Shown here: one piece after another, positions 51,924 to 60,010 of the stretch
How the letters are laid out: each line of letters opens with the position of its first letter
How positions within the stretch are numbered: position 1 is the stretch's first letter
From: Ruthenibacterium lactatiformans
GTDB taxonomy: Bacteria; Bacillota; Clostridia; Oscillospirales; Ruminococcaceae
Length of the DNA stretch: 60,010 nucleotides
Direction of reading: 5' to 3'
Assembly: GCF_000949455.1 (NCBI RefSeq)
Contig: NZ_JXXK01000024.1
Location: 1-60,010 of the forward strand
Translations under genes and position numbers: made by a program
Notes under the pieces: model-generated
What the model saw: the letters and a program-made list of their open reading frames with translations, nothing else
What the model was told of the DNA's origin: nothing
Databases searched by the model: none

Positions 51924-52784
51924 TTATAAACAGAGATCCGCCTGCTCCCCGGCGCACCTGTCCGGATGCGGCATGGCGTGGCCGAACGCGCCGTAATGGC
52001 CGCAGCACTGCGCGGCAAATACGCTCGCCTTCTGCGCTGCGTCCGCCAGATCCCCGCCGCCCGCGTGGTATTCCGCAAGAAATGCCGCAATGAACGCATC
52101 GCCCGCGCCCAGCGCGTCCACCACGTCTGCACGCACACACTCCTGCCTGTGCTCACGCCCCTGCTCCAGCAGATAAGAACCGCGCACGCCCATCGTCACC
52201 ACGACCGTGCGCGCTCCGGCGTCCAGCGCAGTGCGGGCCAGCGCCCGCACCTCTTCCTCGCTGGCGGCGCCGCCGGAAAAGAAAGCAAACCGCAGCAGCG
52301 GGCAGAGCTGGGCGATGTTCACCCGGTCGTACTCGCCGGAAAAGTCCAGAGAGAGCGGCACCCGGCGGCTGATGGCCGGGTGGTAGGCATCCAGCCAGCT
52401 GTGGATGCTGGTGTGCGCCAGGTCGTACTGCTCCATCATGGCGTAGTCGCCGGGCGTCAGGCACAGCAGCGCCTGGTACTGCGCGGTCTCCCGGCCGTTG
52501 TTGCCCACAAAGTGGCGGTCGCCCGCCTCGTCCAGCTCGATGTAATTGCGCGCGCTGATGCCGTGCATCACACGCACGCGGCTGATATCCACGCCTTCCT
52601 CCCGCAGGGCGGAGGCAAAATGCAGCCCCGCGCCGTCATCGGCCAGCACGCCGATATAGGCTGCTGTGCTTCCGTCGTAGCGGCGGGCCAGCACGGGCAC
52701 ATTGACGCTGTTGCCCCCCGGGTACAGCTCCTGCCGCCAGCGGTAATCGTCCAGCACGTTGTCTCCTATGCCAAGCAGCTTCAT
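51924..52784 (-). CDS. frlD: PfkB-family kinase, fructoselysine 6-kinase-like
   Basis: This 286-aa ribokinase-family enzyme has the N-terminal sequence GIGDNVLDDYRWRQELYPGGNSVNV, very like fructoselysine kinase FrlD. The catalytic motif DALGAGDAFIAAFL near 225-238 and a C-terminal GHYGAFGH also fit. It would phosphorylate an Amadori sugar amine at C6. The ATG overlaps the stop of the deglycase (TGATG). Confidence 0.82.
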   Translation of the reverse strand: MKLLGIGDNVLDDYRWRQELYPGGNSVNVPVLARRYDGSTAAYIGVLADDGAGLHFASALREEGVDISRVRVMHGISARNYIELDEAGDRHFVGNNGRETAQYQALLCLTPGDYAMMEQYDLAHTSIHSWLDAYHPAISRRVPLSLDFSGEYDRVNIAQLCPLLRFAFFSGGAASEEEVRALARTALDAGARTVVVTMGVRGSYLLEQGREHRQECVRADVVDALGAGDAFIAAFLAEYHAGGGDLADAAQKASVFAAQCCGHYGAFGHAMPHPDRCAGEQADLCL

Positions 52785-53779
52785 CAGTATTTTTCCACCC
52801 CCATGTACCGGCGCGAGGAAATAGGGTGTCCCATCGCATAGGACATCTCGTCGCAATACAGCGCGGCCAGACGGTTGAGCACCAGTGCGGATACCGGCGC
52901 ACGCAGCCAGCCGGGATAAGCCTCGAGATCCAGCGCGGCCGCGTCCAGCACAGTCAGCTTCCCGGTCTTGCGCTGTAAAAACTTCACCGCGCGTTCCTCC
53001 AGGGCCCGCGTTTTGCCCAGACCCAGCAGCGCAAACACCGCGGCCGTATCATCCACAGCCTCAAACGCACCGTGGAAAAACTCGCCCGCGTGCAGCGGCG
53101 AGGAGTGCTTCCACAGGGATTCCATCACCAGGCAGTTCGTCAGCACATAGCCTACGCAGGCGTCCAGGCCCGCCGCAATGGAATAGAGGATGGGTTCCCC
53201 AGCGTATTTTGCGCCGAACGCCCGCGCCGCGGGGCGGTAGGCCGCGCACGCTTCGTCGAAGGTATCCTGCAGGCGCAGCATGGCCGCGTTCACTTCCGGC
53301 AGGCGGCCCGTGCCGTTCCACACATCCAGCAGCGCGTAGGTCAGCTTGTATACCTCGGGAAAGATCGTCAGCACCGCGGGATACGGGGACGCCGGGTCGT
53401 CGAAGTAATAAACGATATGGTCCGCCGCCTGCTCCAGAGCCGAACCGGGCGTGGTGGTGAACGCCGCCGTCAGCGCGCCGCGCCCGGTGGCCAGCCGTGC
53501 CGCCGCGGCGGTCTCCGGCGTGCCGCCGCTTTGGGAATTGAGCACCACCAGGCTCTTTTCGCCCAGGCGCGCGGGGGGATCGTTCAAAAACTCCGCCGCC
53601 GTATAGGCCCCGGTGCTCACCGCCGCCGTTTCGCGCTCAAGGATATACTTGCCCGGGTACAGCGTGGCCAGCGAACCGCCGCAGGCCACAAAATAGACGT
53701 TTTCCACAGCGCGGGCCGCCACAGCCTGCTGCACTGCTTTTACCTGGCCGTCCACCAGTGCGATCTTTTCTTCATGCAT
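52784..53779 (-). CDS. frlB: SIS-domain deglycase, FrlB-like
   Basis: This 331-aa protein with two SIS domains resembles fructoselysine-6-phosphate deglycase: YFVACGGSLATLYPGKY opens the first domain, SGGTPETA follows, and the C-terminus RRYMGVEKY matches FrlB's end. It would split phosphorylated fructoselysine or a relative into glucose 6-phosphate and the amine. No dedicated transporter is adjacent. GlmS-type or AgaS-type activity on amino sugars is the main alternative. Confidence 0.8.
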   Translation of the reverse strand: MHEEKIALVDGQVKAVQQAVAARAVENVYFVACGGSLATLYPGKYILERETAAVSTGAYTAAEFLNDPPARLGEKSLVVLNSQSGGTPETAAAARLATGRGALTAAFTTTPGSALEQAADHIVYYFDDPASPYPAVLTIFPEVYKLTYALLDVWNGTGRLPEVNAAMLRLQDTFDEACAAYRPAARAFGAKYAGEPILYSIAAGLDACVGYVLTNCLVMESLWKHSSPLHAGEFFHGAFEAVDDTAAVFALLGLGKTRALEERAVKFLQRKTGKLTVLDAAALDLEAYPGWLRAPVSALVLNRLAALYCDEMSYAMGHPISSRRYMGVEKY

Positions 53780-53832
53780 CGTTCCTCTGCTCCCTTGCTT
53801 TTTGATTTTGTCCGTATCTGCATTTGCACTTC

Positions 53833-53873
53833 AATTACTAAAGTTTGTTTAGTAATTTGTTTTCACTATAGCA
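53833..53873 (-). promoter_or_regulatory. frlB-frlD promoter and operator
   Basis: On the minus strand TGCTATAGT (53865-53873) is an extended -10. Just downstream, AATTACTAAA and TTTAGTAATT (53833-53842 and 53848-53857) form a perfect 10-bp inverted repeat with a 5-bp centre over the start region. It resembles ROK-type operators, and a ROK repressor is encoded divergently at 54024. Confidence 0.7.
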
Positions 53874-53944
53874 TAACGCGGCCGGGAGCGCAAGCCCTCC
53901 TGCAAAAAAATTTATTCTCCACCCCGCGGCGGCCGCTTTCCCCT

Positions 53945-53980
53945 TTGACCGCCGGGCACAGGGATGGTATGATTATCATA
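53945..53980 (+). promoter_or_regulatory. Promoter of ROK regulator 2 with palindromic -10
   Basis: TTGACC (53945-53950) and TATGAT (53968-53973) are 17 bp apart. The -10 is half of a perfect palindrome, TATGAT-T-ATCATA (53968-53980), possibly an autoregulatory site. Confidence 0.65.
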
Positions 53981-54023
53981 ACTTTTGGATATCTGTGCGC
54001 GCTGCAGCGCGCGGGAGGGCCGT

Positions 54024-55175
54024 ATGGAACCATATCTTCCGAATTATCTCAAGGGAAAAAACCGCCGCCTCGTGTTCGACCTGCTGCGTGAGCGCGGCCA
54101 GATGAGCCGCGCGGAGATCACCCGGGACACGGGCATGAGCTTCCCCACCGCAATGAAGGTAGTGGACGCCTTTCTGGAAAAGGGCCTGCTGGTGGAGCTG
54201 GATGAAACCGGCCCCGCGGCCGGCGCCGGGCGGAAAGGGCGCCTGCTGCGCTTTGAGCCGGGAGCTTACCGCGCTGTGGGCGTGGAATGCGAGGGACGCT
54301 TTGCCCGCGTGGGGCTGGCGGATATGGCGGGCGGCGTGCAGGCGCGGGAAACCATCGAGCTGGGCGATTTCGCACGCACGCGGGACCTTTCCCCCCTTGC
54401 GGCGGCCATCCGGCGCATGTGCGCTGCGGCAAACGGCGCTCCTGTTCTGGGCGTGTGCATCGGCTTTCCCGCCAACCTGGACCCGGACGCGGCGGCCATC
54501 GTCAGCTACGCGGCCATGGACATCCAGCAGCCCACCTCCTTTGCGCAGGTATTCCCCGCGTTCTGGCGGGAAGTGGAGCTGCCCGTCTATCTGGAAAACG
54601 ATGCGAACCTCGCCTGCGAGGGCGAGGCATTCCTGCGGCGCGGCGCGGGCGGAGCGGCCAATATGCTTTATCTGTCCATCGGCTCGGGCTGCGGCGGCGC
54701 GGTGCGCCTGGACGGAAAACTGCGCCGCGGCGCGCGCTGCCGCGCGGGCGAGGTAGGCGCGATGCTTCTGCAGCCGGCGCTGGGTGCGCCCGGGCGCAGC
54801 GCCGCGCGGGAAACGCTGGAGGACGCCGTGTGTCTGGCCGCGCTGGAGCGCCGCTTCGGCGCAGCGCTGCGGGACGGCGCACAGCCGGGCGAAGCCAGCG
54901 CACAGGCCATGCGGGACTATCTGTGCGGCCCGCTGAGCGGCGCTGTTTACAGCCTTGTGATGACGCTGGACGTGGAGCTGTGCGTGCTGGCGGGCATCGT
55001 GCCCGGCGCCCTGGGCATGCAGCTTTGTACTCAAGTGTCCGAAGCGCTGCGCGCCGCCCTGCCCGAGAGCACGCCCGTGCGCGTGGAGCCTTCGGTGAGC
55101 GCGGACGCGGGCGTCATCGGCGCGGCGGCCACGGTGTTCGAGCGTTCTCTGGACGCCCTGCTCGGCAGCGGCTGA
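54024..55175 (+). CDS. ROK-family transcriptional regulator 2
   Basis: This 383-aa repressor has an N-terminal winged helix (SRAEITRDTGMSFPTAMKVVDAFLEKGLL) and a ROK body. The kinase motif ExGH is changed to EVGA and the zinc cysteines are absent, so it is a ligand sensor only. The start at 54024 follows GGGAGGG. It is divergent from frlB-frlD and is the probable user of the operator there. It may also affect the GH38 gene directly downstream. Confidence 0.85.
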   Translation: MEPYLPNYLKGKNRRLVFDLLRERGQMSRAEITRDTGMSFPTAMKVVDAFLEKGLLVELDETGPAAGAGRKGRLLRFEPGAYRAVGVECEGRFARVGLADMAGGVQARETIELGDFARTRDLSPLAAAIRRMCAAANGAPVLGVCIGFPANLDPDAAAIVSYAAMDIQQPTSFAQVFPAFWREVELPVYLENDANLACEGEAFLRRGAGGAANMLYLSIGSGCGGAVRLDGKLRRGARCRAGEVGAMLLQPALGAPGRSAARETLEDAVCLAALERRFGAALRDGAQPGEASAQAMRDYLCGPLSGAVYSLVMTLDVELCVLAGIVPGALGMQLCTQVSEALRAALPESTPVRVEPSVSADAGVIGAAATVFERSLDALLGSG

Positions 55176-55220
55176 CGGCGGAGCGGCACGGCGCGGGCTT
55201 GCGCAGGGGTGCGCCGCAAA

Positions 55221-55293
55221 GCAACGAATGCAAGCTTGCCGCCGCAAGCAAAGCAAAAAACGGATAGCCAGGCGCTCCGGCGCGTGCTATAAT
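55221..55293 (+). promoter_or_regulatory. GH38 promoter with bipartite activator boxes (site D)
   Basis: Box 1 reads GCAACGAATGCAA (55221-55233, 11 of 13 bases as in the other sites), then 19 bp, box 2 GCAAAA (55253-55258), then TATAAT (55288-55293) preceded by TGC. The spacings fall within the range of the other three sites. Confidence 0.7.
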
Positions 55294-55402
55294 GGGTGCG
55301 CCTAAAACACGGCGGATGCGCCGTGGCCGCCGCGCGGCGGCGGAATGGAACGGAACAGCCGGGGCGCGCACCGCACGCCCCGTGAGAAAGAGAGGGAAAC
55401 AC

Positions 55403-58400
55403 ATGACGACTGAACAACTGCGCCACCGCATGCCTCCCATTTTGAAGGCGCTGAAGGAACGCTCCCTGCGCGGGCGCACACCGGTGGAGGGCCTGCGCCG
55501 CACCGAATGCGCCTACCACGGCTGGGACACCGTACACGCCGATGCCGCAAGCTGGGAGCCCTTTGCCCCCGGCGACGCTTTCGGCGGGCTGGAGGCGCAC
55601 CACTGCTTCAAAGGCACAGTAACGCTGCCCGAGGCCAGCGCCGGAAAACGCGTGGTCTGTCTGGTATCCACCGGCGCCTCCGATATCTGGAACAACAACA
55701 ATCCCCAGTTTCTGGCCTATGTGGACGGCCGGCTGGTATGCGGGCTGGACGTAAACCACAACGAGTTCGACCTTGCAGCCTGCGCGGTTCCCGGCGAAAG
55801 CCACGAGCTGGCGCTGTACGTCTACTGCAACACACCCGCGCGGGATGTGTTCCTGCGCGTGGAGACCGCCGAGCGCGACGACGACGTAACGGGGCTTTAC
55901 TATGACCTGCGCGCCCCGTACGAGGTGTGCGCGCTTCTTGCGGATGACGACACGCGTGCCATCGGCATCATGAAGCACCTGAACCGCGCCCTCAACCTGC
56001 TGGACCTGAGGGATCTGGACAGCGGAGCCTTCGCCCAAAGCGTGCGGGACGCGCGCGAGTATCTGCGCACGGAATTTTACGACGGCTTCTGCGGCCGGAC
56101 AGACGCCACCGAAGCCTGCGTGGGCCACACGCACATCGACGTGGCGTGGCTGTGGAGCCTTGCCCAAACGCGGGAAAAGGCCATCCGCAGCTTTGCCAGC
56201 GTGGATTACCTGATGGAACGCTATCCCGAATACACCTTTATGTCCAGCCAGCCCCAGCTTTACGATTTCGTCAAGCGCGACTGCCCAGCCCTGTATGAGC
56301 GCATCCGGGCGCGCGTGGCCCAGGGCCGGTGGGAGCCGGAGGGCGGCATGTGGCTGGAGGCCGACTGCAACATGTCCTCGGGCGAAAGCCTGGTGCGCCA
56401 GTTTTTGCACGGCAAGCGGTTCTTCCGCGATGCGTTCGGCCGTGAGAACCGCATTCTGTGGCTGCCGGACGCCTTCGGCTTCAGCGGCGCGCTGCCGCAG
56501 ATCATGAAGCAGTGCGGGGCGGATTACTTCATGACAACGAAGCTGGCCTGGAACGACACCGACATGATGCCCCACGATGTGACGCACTGGCGCGGCATCG
56601 ACGGCAGCGAGGTGCTGGCTTATTTCATCTCCACAAAAGATTACGTCAAAAAGCCGGACAAGGACCCTAACCCCTCGTTTAACACCACCTACAACGGCAT
56701 TCTCGCGCCCAGGCAGGTGATGGGCTGCTGGCAGCGCTTCCAGGACAAGACGCTGACGGACGACGTGCTGCAATGCTACGGCTACGGCGACGGCGGCGGC
56801 GGCCCCACGGCCGAGATGCTGGAGCTGCAGCGCCGCCTTGCTTACGGCATCCCCGGCGCGCCCCGCACACGCCAAAGCACTTCGCTGGCGTTCTTTGAAG
56901 AGCTGGAACGCCGCCTTGCCGGACAGGACGTGCCCTGCTGGTGCGGCGAGTTCTATTTTGAATACCACCGCGGCGTATTCACCACCATGGCACGCAACAA
57001 GCGCTACAACCGCCTGGCCGAGTTCAAAAACGCCGACGCGGAGCTGTTCAGCGCGCTGAATCTGGCCTGCGGCACAGCCCATGCCTATCCCGCCGAAGCG
57101 CTGGCCCACAACTGGGAGCTGACGCTGCTCAACCAGTTCCACGATATCCTGCCCGGATCCTCCATTGAAAAGGTGTACGAGGATTCCATGGAGCAGTATG
57201 AGCAGGTGCTGGCCTCCGACGCCTCGCTCATCGGCGATGCGCAAAACGCGCTGGCCGCGCTGGTGCGCGCAGACGGCGACGGCGTTCTGGTGTTCAACCA
57301 GCTCGGCTTTGCACGGGACGCGCTGGTGCGCGTGCCTGTGGAAGCGCCTGTCGCGGGCGTGCTGGCCGACGGCCGTCCCCTGCCCTTCCGCTGGGCGGAC
57401 GGCGAGCTGTGCTTTGTGGCCGCAGAGCTGCCCGCCAAGGGCTGGCGGCACTACCGCTTTGCCGGCTGTGCCTCTGCGCCCGTTCCCTTTGCGCAGGTCT
57501 CCGAAGACGGGCGGCGCATTACCACGCCTTTCTATGAAGCGGAGCTGGACGCCTGCGGCGCATTCACCCGTCTGTACGACATCGCGGCCCGGCGCGAGGT
57601 GCTCAAGCCAGGCGCACGGGGCAATGTGTTCCAGATGTTCGAGGATCGTCCCGACAACTACGACGCGTGGAACCTGGAGCAATACTATTCCGAACACATG
57701 TGGGAGCTGGACGGCCCTGCCGAGCTGAGCGTGGAAGAAAACAGCGCCGTGCGCTGCTGTGTGCTGGTAAAGCGCGCGTTTTCCCGCTCCGCAATGGAGC
57801 AGCGCATCGTGTTCTATCCGCACACCCGGCGCATCGACTTTATCACCCATGTGGACTGGCACGAGGAGCACGCGCTGCTCAAGGCCGCGTTCCCCGTGGA
57901 CGTATATGCCACCCGCGCGCGGTACGACATCCAGTTCGGCAGCATTGAGCGGGACACCCACCGCAACACCAGCTGGGACGCGGCACGCTTTGAAGTGTGC
58001 GCGCACAAATGGGCCGACCTCTCCGAGGCCGGCTACGGCGTGGCTTTGCTGAACGACTGCAAATACGGCTGCGACATCCACGACGGCGTGATGCGCCTGT
58101 CGCTTCTGCGTGCGCCCACGCATCCCAACCCCAACGCGGACCGCGGTGCGCATACGTTCACTTACGCGCTGCTGCCCCACGAGGGCGATTACCGCACAGG
58201 CGGCGTGGTGCGCGAGGGCTACGCGCTGAACTGCCCGGCTTACGCCCGGCCTCTGGCCGCGCAGGACGGCCCGCTGCCGGAAAGCTACTCCTTCGTCTCC
58301 GTGGACGCGCCGGGCGTCGTGGTGGAGGCGGTGAAGCGCGCCGAGGACGGCAATGGCATCATCGTGCGCCTGTACGAGGCCTGGGGCATGCGCACCCGCG

Positions 58401-58552
58401 CCGTTTTGTCCCTGCCCGGCAGCACGCGCGCCGTCACGCCCTGCACCGCCATGGAGGACGCCTGCGGCGAAGCGGCGGTACCGGAAAACGGCGGCATCCC
58501 CTTCCAGATCCGCCCCTTCGAGTTTAAAACATTCCGCATCGAGCTCGCATAA
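55403..58552 (+). CDS. Alpha-mannosidase, GH38
   Basis: This 1049-aa cytoplasmic enzyme removes alpha-linked mannose from oligosaccharides. The metal site begins at GHTHIDVAW (241-249), the nucleophile is D356 in LPDAFGFSGALPQ, and NQFHDILPGSSI marks the later metal histidine. The beta-rich C-terminal half is of normal length. The start at 55403 follows GAGAGGG; the frame upstream of it lacks a site. No signal peptide is present, so imported mannosides are the substrate. Confidence 0.95.
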   Translation: MTTEQLRHRMPPILKALKERSLRGRTPVEGLRRTECAYHGWDTVHADAASWEPFAPGDAFGGLEAHHCFKGTVTLPEASAGKRVVCLVSTGASDIWNNNNPQFLAYVDGRLVCGLDVNHNEFDLAACAVPGESHELALYVYCNTPARDVFLRVETAERDDDVTGLYYDLRAPYEVCALLADDDTRAIGIMKHLNRALNLLDLRDLDSGAFAQSVRDAREYLRTEFYDGFCGRTDATEACVGHTHIDVAWLWSLAQTREKAIRSFASVDYLMERYPEYTFMSSQPQLYDFVKRDCPALYERIRARVAQGRWEPEGGMWLEADCNMSSGESLVRQFLHGKRFFRDAFGRENRILWLPDAFGFSGALPQIMKQCGADYFMTTKLAWNDTDMMPHDVTHWRGIDGSEVLAYFISTKDYVKKPDKDPNPSFNTTYNGILAPRQVMGCWQRFQDKTLTDDVLQCYGYGDGGGGPTAEMLELQRRLAYGIPGAPRTRQSTSLAFFEELERRLAGQDVPCWCGEFYFEYHRGVFTTMARNKRYNRLAEFKNADAELFSALNLACGTAHAYPAEALAHNWELTLLNQFHDILPGSSIEKVYEDSMEQYEQVLASDASLIGDAQNALAALVRADGDGVLVFNQLGFARDALVRVPVEAPVAGVLADGRPLPFRWADGELCFVAAELPAKGWRHYRFAGCASAPVPFAQVSEDGRRITTPFYEAELDACGAFTRLYDIAARREVLKPGARGNVFQMFEDRPDNYDAWNLEQYYSEHMWELDGPAELSVEENSAVRCCVLVKRAFSRSAMEQRIVFYPHTRRIDFITHVDWHEEHALLKAAFPVDVYATRARYDIQFGSIERDTHRNTSWDAARFEVCAHKWADLSEAGYGVALLNDCKYGCDIHDGVMRLSLLRAPTHPNPNADRGAHTFTYALLPHEGDYRTGGVVREGYALNCPAYARPLAAQDGPLPESYSFVSVDAPGVVVEAVKRAEDGNGIIVRLYEAWGMRTRAVLSLPGSTRAVTPCTAMEDACGEAAVPENGGIPFQIRPFEFKTFRIELA

Positions 58553-58557
58553 CAAGC

Positions 58558-58599
58558 AAAACACCGGGACCCTGCCAAATGAGGTCCCGGTGTTTTTTT
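58558..58599 (+). terminator. Terminator of the GH38 gene
   Basis: AAACACCGGGACC pairs with GGTCCCGGTGTTT and is followed by a run of seven Ts. Confidence 0.93.
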
Positions 58600-58896
58600 G
58601 CTCTGCGGCCCGTCATGCGTTGGGCCTGCCGTTTACGGCACCACAGAAAACAGCTCTTTCCAACGGGGATAACTTACCTGCTTTACTATATTGCCCCAAG
58701 GCGGCAAAGCTGTGCGGCAGAATTGGAAAAGAGCATGGAAGGCCGCTGTTTTTCGCCGAACAGAGCCAAAGCCGGGAGGCGGGAAAACAAATTTTTCCAA
58801 AACCCCACTTTTGCATTTATGCACAATATATTATTATCATATTTAGGCAAACCGCTGCATTTCTTTCCCTCTTCCTGCCTTTTCACCGTCGATAAC
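58600..58896. other. AT-rich upstream region of the permease operon
   Basis: No gene is seen. The region holds a long-range inverted repeat GCTCTTTCCAA (58653-58663) with TTGGAAAAGAGC (58723-58734), a clustered AT-rich stretch (58800-58870) and another GCAAA-like element (TTTTGCATTTATGCA near 58810). It may contain extra regulator sites or a small RNA. Confidence 0.45.
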
Positions 58897-58970
58897 GCAA
58901 AAAATGCAATAGAGCAGCACCAAAACAAGCAAAATAGTAGTAGAGCTTGCGGAGCAGAAAATGCTATACT
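58897..58970 (+). promoter_or_regulatory. Permease operon promoter with bipartite activator boxes (site C)
   Basis: Box 1 GCAAAAAATGCAA (58897-58909), 19 bp, box 2 GCAAAA (58929-58934), then TATACT (58965-58970) preceded by TGC. All spacings equal those of site B exactly. The leader to the permease is about 80 nt. Confidence 0.85.
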
Positions 58971-59059
58971 CAAACCACAGAAATGGGGCCGGCCCGCAGT
59001 GAATTTATGGTGATAAAGCACAACGGCCGGGAAAAGCTGAAATTATAGGAGGAATGGCA

Positions 59060-59941
59060 ATGCTGAAGAAAAAATCATCGCTGAGGCATACAGGTGCATT
59101 CTGGGCCTTTGTAGCGCCCTGCTGCATCCTGTTCGGCATCTTTTTCCTGCTGCCGCTGGTCCTGAGCATCGCGTTCTCGTTCACGAACTACGATGGCTGG
59201 AAGGTCATGGACTTCGTCGGCATCAAAAACTATATCACACTGTTTAAGGATTCCAAATTCTACGCGTCCATGGGCCGCACGCTGGTGTACACCATCTGCT
59301 GCCTGCCCTTCCGCGTGATCATCCCTCTGCTCATCGCAGTGCTCGTCACCTCGCCCCGTGTACGCCTCAAGAGCCTGTCCCGCACCATGATCTACATCCC
59401 GGTGCTGATGAGCGCCCTGGTCGTCGGCATCACCATCAACTGGATGTTCAGCCAGGAATACGGCCTTATCAACTTCATCATCCAGTCCTTCGGCGGCACC
59501 CCGCTGGAATGGTCGCTCAACTCCGGGCTTGCCACGTTCGTCATCGGCTTCGCCTCCGTGTGGGCCTCCATCGGCTTCAATATGATCATTTATGTGGGCG
59601 GCATCAACAACATCTCACCGGACCTGTACGAGGCCGCCAGCATCGACGGCGCCAACAGCTTCCAGTCTTTCCTGCGCATCACGGTGCCCATGCTCAGCCC
59701 CACCACGTTCCTTGTAGTGCTGCTTTCCACGGTAAACCTGCTCAAGGAATACGCTTTGGTACAGGGCATCACGCAGGGCGGCCCCGGCCTGAGCACCACC
59801 TATATCATCCAGTACATCTTTGACAAGGGCTTCAATCAGATGGAATACGGCTATGCGTCCGCTATTTCCACTGTCGTGATGATCGTGTTTGCGCTGATCG
59901 CATACGCCCAGTTCAAAGTCAACAACGGAGGTGAGACCTGA
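59060..59941 (+). CDS. Sugar ABC transporter permease, MalF type
   Basis: This 293-aa membrane protein has six helices and the EAA loop YEAASIDGANSFQSFLRITVPML that contacts the ATPase. Of two possible ATGs, the one at 59060 gives 7-nt spacing from AGGAGG, whereas the one at 59054 is only 1 nt away. Its partner follows with an overlap of 1 nt. It probably works with the binding lipoprotein at 50156. Confidence 0.94.
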   Translation: MLKKKSSLRHTGAFWAFVAPCCILFGIFFLLPLVLSIAFSFTNYDGWKVMDFVGIKNYITLFKDSKFYASMGRTLVYTICCLPFRVIIPLLIAVLVTSPRVRLKSLSRTMIYIPVLMSALVVGITINWMFSQEYGLINFIIQSFGGTPLEWSLNSGLATFVIGFASVWASIGFNMIIYVGGINNISPDLYEAASIDGANSFQSFLRITVPMLSPTTFLVVLLSTVNLLKEYALVQGITQGGPGLSTTYIIQYIFDKGFNQMEYGYASAISTVVMIVFALIAYAQFKVNNGGET

Positions 59942-60010
59942 TGGCTGAACGCAAACAGAAGGTAAGCATTCCCCTTACGGTTCTTTCCGTGCTCATCGCG
60001 GTAATCGTCG
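59941..60010 (+). CDS. Second sugar ABC permease, partial (5' end only)
   Basis: The ATG at 59941 overlaps the stop of the first permease (TGATG), after GGAGGTGA. Only 23 residues are inside the window: a charged N-terminus and the start of a membrane helix. By position it should be the MalG-type permease. Confidence 0.8.
   Translation, partial: MAERKQKVSIPLTVLSVLIAVIV

Noticed and set aside
53870..53960. Activator boxes of the shared regulon before frlB
   Set aside because: An extended -10 is present, but GCAAAA occurs in the wrong orientation and box 1 is missing, so frl is not counted in that regulon.
55031..58564. 1177-codon open frame antisense to the alpha-mannosidase
   Set aside because: The GH38 motifs lie on the plus strand with a good ribosome site; the antisense frame has no motifs and is a GC-bias artefact.

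Overview
The window looks like a chromosomal segment of a high-GC, Gram-positive Clostridia bacterium, most like the gut Oscillospiraceae/Ruminococcaceae. This rests on strong AGGAGG ribosome binding sites, many extended -10 promoters (TGnTATAAT type), Mini-RNase III, a lipoprotein-type sugar-binding protein, two forespore-type promoter candidates, and the gene repertoire. The species cannot be named from sequence alone. No rRNA, tRNA, CRISPR array, insertion sequence or phage gene was seen.

Positions 1-22 kb are mostly housekeeping and lie mainly on the minus strand: thioredoxin/thioredoxin reductase, an 8-oxoguanine glycosylase (plus strand), a PASTA-tailed pseudokinase, YebC, an RsmF-type rRNA methyltransferase, Mini-III, Obg, L27, L21, FolD, Lgt, a pair of M16 peptidase-like proteins, a VanY-type carboxypeptidase, a threonine-pathway cluster (ACT protein, hom, thrB, lysC) and a class A penicillin-binding protein. 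Two small plus-strand genes (6759 and 22331) sit behind sequences resembling sigma-F/G promoters.

Positions 23-28 kb hold a compact five-gene plus-strand operon: FkbH-like HAD enzyme, acyl carrier protein, MaoC-type hotdog, SDR and a GNAT-like protein. It looks like a dedicated route that builds a small acyl group on a carrier protein and transfers it to an amine or sugar. Next come a small exported protein, a membrane pyrophosphatase predicted to be K+-independent, ribonucleotide reductase nrdAB with a palindrome over its promoter, and a KdpDE-like two-component pair whose sensor lacks the usual N-terminal domains.

Positions 36.7-60 kb form a sugar-utilisation island: a ROK glucokinase, a TIM-barrel isomerase, an MFS carrier, two GH105 unsaturated-uronyl hydrolases, an AraC regulator, a GH63-like hydrolase, an unassigned 849-aa toroid-like protein, two ROK repressors, an ABC sugar importer (binding protein and permeases), a fructoselysine-type kinase/deglycase pair and a GH38 alpha-mannosidase. 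None of the enzymes has a signal peptide, so imported oligosaccharides are apparently dismantled in the cytoplasm.

The most interesting signal is regulatory. Four promoters in this island (GH105 operon, binding-protein operon, GH38, permease operon) share the same bipartite element: a 13-bp box GCAAAAAATGCAA (11/13 in the GH38 copy), then 18-19 bp, then GCAAAA, then about 30 bp, then an extended -10. The spacing is constant to within 2 bp. One copy also overlaps the -35 of the AraC-family gene, which suggests that AraC is the shared activator and controls itself.
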